Origin: Paracentrotus lividus
Lineage: Eukaryota > Echinodermata > Echinoidea > Camarodonta > Echinidae
Direction: 5' to 3'
DNA length: 64,000 bases
Assembly: GCA_940671915.1 (NCBI GenBank)
Contig: CALNVZ010002100.1
Span: forward strand, 9,686,863-9,750,862
Positions within the stretch are counted from its first letter, which is position 1. The number at the start of each line of letters is the position of its first letter. Shown here piece by piece: positions 60,091-64,000 of the stretch. The position numbers and the translations under genes are program-made. Below the pieces are notes generated by a model. The model ran no database searches. It was not told the origin of the DNA and saw only the letters and a list, made by a program, of their open reading frames with translations.

Positions 60091-60899
60091 AAATTAAGCA
60101 TGTAAAATAATAGAAAACTGGGTATTGACAACTCTCTCCAGACATTATAAGTACTTACAAATTTAGAAGTCATTATTTCTCTGGAATATTTTATCCTTTA
60201 GACAGTTAGAATTAAATAGCGAAAACAGGTAGTGTTTGTTTTAAACCAAATATAAAAATGTCCATAAAGCAGTATGGATCACTGAGTAACTAAATACAAA
60301 TTTTGTTATGAATTTTAAATTGTTTTCATAATTAACGACAGAATAAAGAAAAAATTGTTTTATTGAGAAAAAAAGCAATGTATAATAGTCATTATGTTAT
60401 TATAAAAATCATATCAGTCGAAAGAAGTAAAAAAAAAAAAAAAAAATCGGAAACGTTATCGATATGACTGTCACGAATTTACGAACATCAAAATGCATTC
60501 ATGCAAAGATTTAATTAAAAGTATTCAAAATAACTATAAAGTATTCACTAATATTCTGTAAAAAAAAATTGTAAACAATTCCAAACTCATTAGTTAGTGA
60601 GACATGTTGCTGACCGATGGAGGAAATTCCGTACAAGCAAGTTCATGACGAGACTCTACCGCTGAAGATGTACTTTTCTTGGAGAGTTGCCAAATGAAGG
60701 AATTCTTGAGGTATCTGAGGAATACTCAACTACTATATGACAAGAGGATCGATCAGTTACTTGTGACTAGTGATGTAGTTATTCACATGTTTTACTTGTT
60801 TAAACGGAGTTTACGGACAAAGTTGTAGGCCCACTCGGCAGTGTCAGATTAGATCATTGAAGGGGCGGGGCACGGGCGGATAGAGATATAAATATAGAA

Positions 60900-60942
60900 G
60901 AAAAAAAAAAAAAAAAAAAGAGAGAGAGAGAGAGAGAGAAAA
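60900..60942. repeat. A-run and (GA)n
   Basis: AAAAAAAA then GAGAGAGAGAGAGAGAGAG. Low complexity within otherwise featureless AT-rich sequence from 60091 to 61267. Confidence 0.92.
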
Positions 60943-61267
60943 GAAGGGTGGGGTGGGATATAAACTGACATGTAAAGTGCTTCCATTGGCTTCTTTGACA
61001 AAATACCAAATCAAGGCTATGTAGTTTGTGTTTTCTGTTTCAGTTTAGTTTCTATTTCATATTTTTACATCATATCTTTCAAAACAAAGAAATATACAAA
61101 GAACATGTACATTCATCTTTCAAATGAAATTAAATGGTATAGCCCTACATATAAATTTTCTATAGTTCTGTTTCTATCGGGGTTCATTCGATTAATCGAC
61201 TTCTAAAGTTCTGAATAATTGCGTTCTAAAAAGGATGTTTGTGATATAGTACAAGTCGTGCAATGTT

Positions 61268-61366
61268 GTGGTCACAACACGTTTGTAAGTGCAACGGGCA
61301 ACTATTATTTCTCCATCATGTCCATGTCGTAGAAAGTTGCACGTTGCATTCACGTGTTGTGACCAC
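61268..61366. mobile_element. GTGGTCACAACACG MITE, 99 bp
   Basis: GTGGTCACAACACGTTTGTA at the left faces CACGTGTTGTGACCAC at the right, with AAGTGCAACG facing CGTTGCA. Same family as 40272-40338. Confidence 0.8.
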
Positions 61367-61567
61367 CGCATTACGTACTTAGGGATCGATCAAGTTTTCA
61401 TGCCATTTCATTATTCTCTCGAATAGAAATTAAAATATTTGTCGCTGGTGATCACTTTTTAATTAGATATAATGAAACAGGTCGAAATCAATTATCATGC
61501 AGCAGCACTATGAGTTAACAGAGATACTCTTTATGGATAAAAGTACCCTAATAAATATTCAAAGCCA

Positions 61568-61672
61568 ATTAATATCTAAAACCAAGTTTCATCCGAAGTT
61601 AGCCATATTATCAGGTATATCTAAAGCCGAATCTCATCCGAAGTTAGCCATATTATCAGGTATATCATCTGC
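61568..61672 (+). repeat. Two-copy tandem repeat, 48-bp unit
   Basis: TCATCCGAAGTTAGCCATAT followed by TATCAGGTATATC occurs twice, with TCTAAAACCAAGTT/TCTAAAGCCGAATC before each. The rest of 61367-63380 holds no recognised feature apart from a T-run at 63058-63085. Confidence 0.88.
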
Positions 61673-63384
61673 CCATAATCCTTGATGGAGGGGAAAATCA
61701 CATTTCCCTCTAAGGATTAACTTTTTGACAGAGCAAAGAATGGATTTCCATTTATTTGTTAAATTTTTCATTACTCAGAATATTACGTTTCGACAGTTTC
61801 TATATTTGGTGATATTTAGTCACAGCACACAATTGAATTAGTCCGGAAGAGAAATTTGTCGTTCTAATTCATTTCTCTAATGATAGGATCAAGATCTCCA
61901 CTAGGGGATGTTTTCGCCTCCACAATACAATGAATGTTTTCGTTTGCCCAATAGATTACCTTAAATTTTCTTTAAATTTTGTAAGTGTTTTCTTGACTGT
62001 CTTCCTCATTGAAAACTGTGTTATCCATGTAATAAAATGTGTTTGTGCTATCTAAATATCTTAAGTTATGCCACTTGGATTGTGTGTTGGTTTATTTCTT
62101 TTACTTAATTTTTCTGCTGGGTTATAATTGAGGTCATAGCAAATATACATCAGGGCTTACGAACTATAGGAAAAACCATATCACAGGCCTTGAGTTAAAA
62201 ACGTATAAAAATACATTAATGCGTGCATTGGTGAATCAGGAGTTGGTCGAGCGGTATAATGCACCCAGTTATCTCTCTGTATTGGCCCACAAACTGAATC
62301 TGATCAGACCCTGGTTCCAAACTCAGTATGTCTAACGGATGGAGATGTTAAAGGTTGGTCCCAGACGTAAATAATCATATCAGATCGGTAAAAAAATGTG
62401 AAATTCTCGCTAAGCACACGTATTATTATATTGAAAGGGAAGTATGAGTCCTTTGCCTTGGATAGAGGATGTGGTGTATAAGCGAATGTTAAAACATGCT
62501 AAGTAAATGTTTCCTCATTAAGTGTGAAATTAAGCTACTTCACATTTCAAAGTGTTCAATCCAAGCGTGCAAAGAGAGCGATTAACATCGGTATGGTGTG
62601 CATCTATATGATGTGTTTTTGTTTTTTACCGTCTTATTACAAATTGGACCTTGAGTGTCAAAATTACTTGAGAGTGTTCTTGTACGGTATAAATACGAGG
62701 TGACAACCGATTACAGTATTTCCCGTCCTCCATCTTGTCAAAAGACCTGAAGGTTTTCCTGCCCTGTGCCCGGAAATTTTTTCAATTGATTTTCCTTTTC
62801 ACCCTTCCTTCTTAGCTGATAAAAGACGAACCTTATTACAAGGTAATTATTATAGAGTGTTTTGTGTGGTAAATTATATGAAGGTTATACATGTATAAGA
62901 AAAACTTTGTGGAGTCATGACACTGCAATTTAATTTCACTGGAATAACTCGTCATTTTGCTTGTTCATTTTCTTGAAATATGGTTCGATATGTTTACTCT
63001 ATGCTATGTTAAAAACTCCCCGCTTATTAAATCGTTACACATTTTTTTTCCTCTCAGTTTTTTTTTTTTTTTTTTTTTTTTTTTTGCCAATGTAAATATC
63101 GCTTTTCGAATGTTTAATATGAGTGACGTACAGCCAAAAGACCCTCGAATGAAAAATAGTAATACAAATCGTTTAAAATTTATTTATAATTATACAAGTA
63201 TATTTTTGTAGAAAAAACGACAACATGACCTTATGATACATCTATCATTAACTGCCATTGAACTGAAAAGAAAGACAAGAAACCAAAACAAACACATAAA
63301 CACACAAAAACATCCACGTTCAAAAAAAAAACAAAAAAAAAACAAAATGCTTTGAGACGTAGTCTGTCAGCCTAGTCATGTACA

Positions 63385-64000
63385 CACGTCTTCAAGCACA
63401 TTCATAATACAACCGATCAGATGAACCTCTCCAGACACATTCAGAATTCTAACAGTCAGATGAACCTCTCCAGACACATTCAGAATTCTAACAGTCAGAT
63501 GAACATCTTCAAGCACATTCAGAATCACATGAACCTCTTTAAGCATATTCAGAATTCTCCAATAAATAATATGAGCCTCTTCAAGCAAATTCAGATCTCT
63601 ACCAGCATGACCAGTCATATGAACCGCTGTAAGCACATTCAGGACTCTACCAATCAGATGAACCTCTTCAAGCAAATTCAGAACTCTACCAATCAGATGA
63701 ACCTCTTCAAGCAAATTCAGAACTCTACCAATCAAATGAACCTCTTCAAGCAAATTCAGAACTCTACCAATCAAATGAACCTCTTCAAGCAAATTCAGAT
63801 CTCTACCAATCAGATGAACCTCTTAAAGCACATTCAGAACTCTACCAATCAGATGAAATTCTTCAAGCACATTCAGAACTCTAACAATCAGATGAACCTC
63901 TTCAAGCACATTCAGAACTCTACCAATCAGATGAACCTCTTCAAGCAAATTCAGGATCCCTACCAATCAGATGAGCCTCTTCAAGCACAATCAGAACTCT
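63385..64000. repeat. 39-bp minisatellite, runs off the window
   Basis: Unit CAGAACTCTACCAATCAGAT then GAACCTCTTCAAGCACATT (39 bp), about 15 units, cleaner toward the right. Since 39 is 13 codons, the minus strand stays open for 138 codons as repeats of NLLEEVHLIGRVL. A stop in a unit near 63825 and length variants at 63480-63600 argue against a long coding repeat, but the array continues past the window. Confidence 0.9.

Noticed and set aside
62685..62760. TATAAATA followed by a GC-richer stretch, possible promoter
   Set aside because: Single motif in AT-rich sequence with no gene recognised downstream.
63000..64000. CRISPR-like array at the right edge
   Set aside because: The 39-bp unit repeats without unique spacers, so it is a minisatellite, and the genome is eukaryotic.

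Overview
The window is eukaryotic: AT-rich, mostly non-coding, with introns bounded by GT/AG and dense in miniature inverted-repeat DNA transposons. The repeat types (TTAA-flanked elements beginning TTAAAGGGGAAG, CAGGGG-ended palindromes, GGGCCCCGT and GGCCCGTATTCACAAAGG elements, TA-flanked mariner-like elements) suggest a marine invertebrate deuterostome, perhaps an echinoderm. That assignment is inference from style, not from a diagnostic gene.

Two genes can be reconstructed, both on the + strand. The first (14302-32216, seven coding exons) is MRTO4/Mrt4, the nucleolar ribosomal-P0-like factor that holds the P-stalk site on pre-60S ribosomes. Its tiny first exon lies about 9.9 kb upstream of exon 2, inside a duplicated, inverted-repeat-bounded segment. 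Exon 2 carries one extra base that breaks the frame as written. The second (39939-45841, four coding exons, about 443 residues) encodes an N-terminal SH2 domain, a proline-rich linker and a C-terminal WW-like domain. I do not recognise this combination from vertebrate SH2 proteins.

Layout. 1-1957: an imperfect 1.95 kb palindrome. 1958-15930: a 6.9-7.0 kb segment present twice in tandem; the copies differ mostly by one-base indels, and each holds an MRTO4 exon 1, long inverted arms and several small elements. 15930-24244: rest of the right arm and MRTO4 intron 1, with a nested pair of DNA transposons at 20043-24074. 24245-32216: MRTO4 exons 2-7, with foldback and TTAA elements in the introns. 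32217-33300: 3' flank with a diverged tandem repeat. 33300-37920: a 25-bp purine-rich minisatellite, interrupted by about 1 kb of nearly pure G and by a 943-bp mariner-like element with a clean TA duplication. 39939-46240: the SH2-WW gene, with a near-perfect 290-bp hairpin in an intron. 46240-64000: no recognisable gene; nested hAT-like, mariner-like and TTAA elements, an element with two tRNA-like segments in opposite orientation, TA tracts, a 0.37 kb tandem duplication, and a 39-bp minisatellite that runs off the end.

Several features (one-base indels between copies, a palindrome at the window edge, G/C homopolymers at the duplication joints, the one-base frameshift in a conserved exon) suggest that the first 16 kb contains long-read assembly error. 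Duplication claims there should be read with that in mind.
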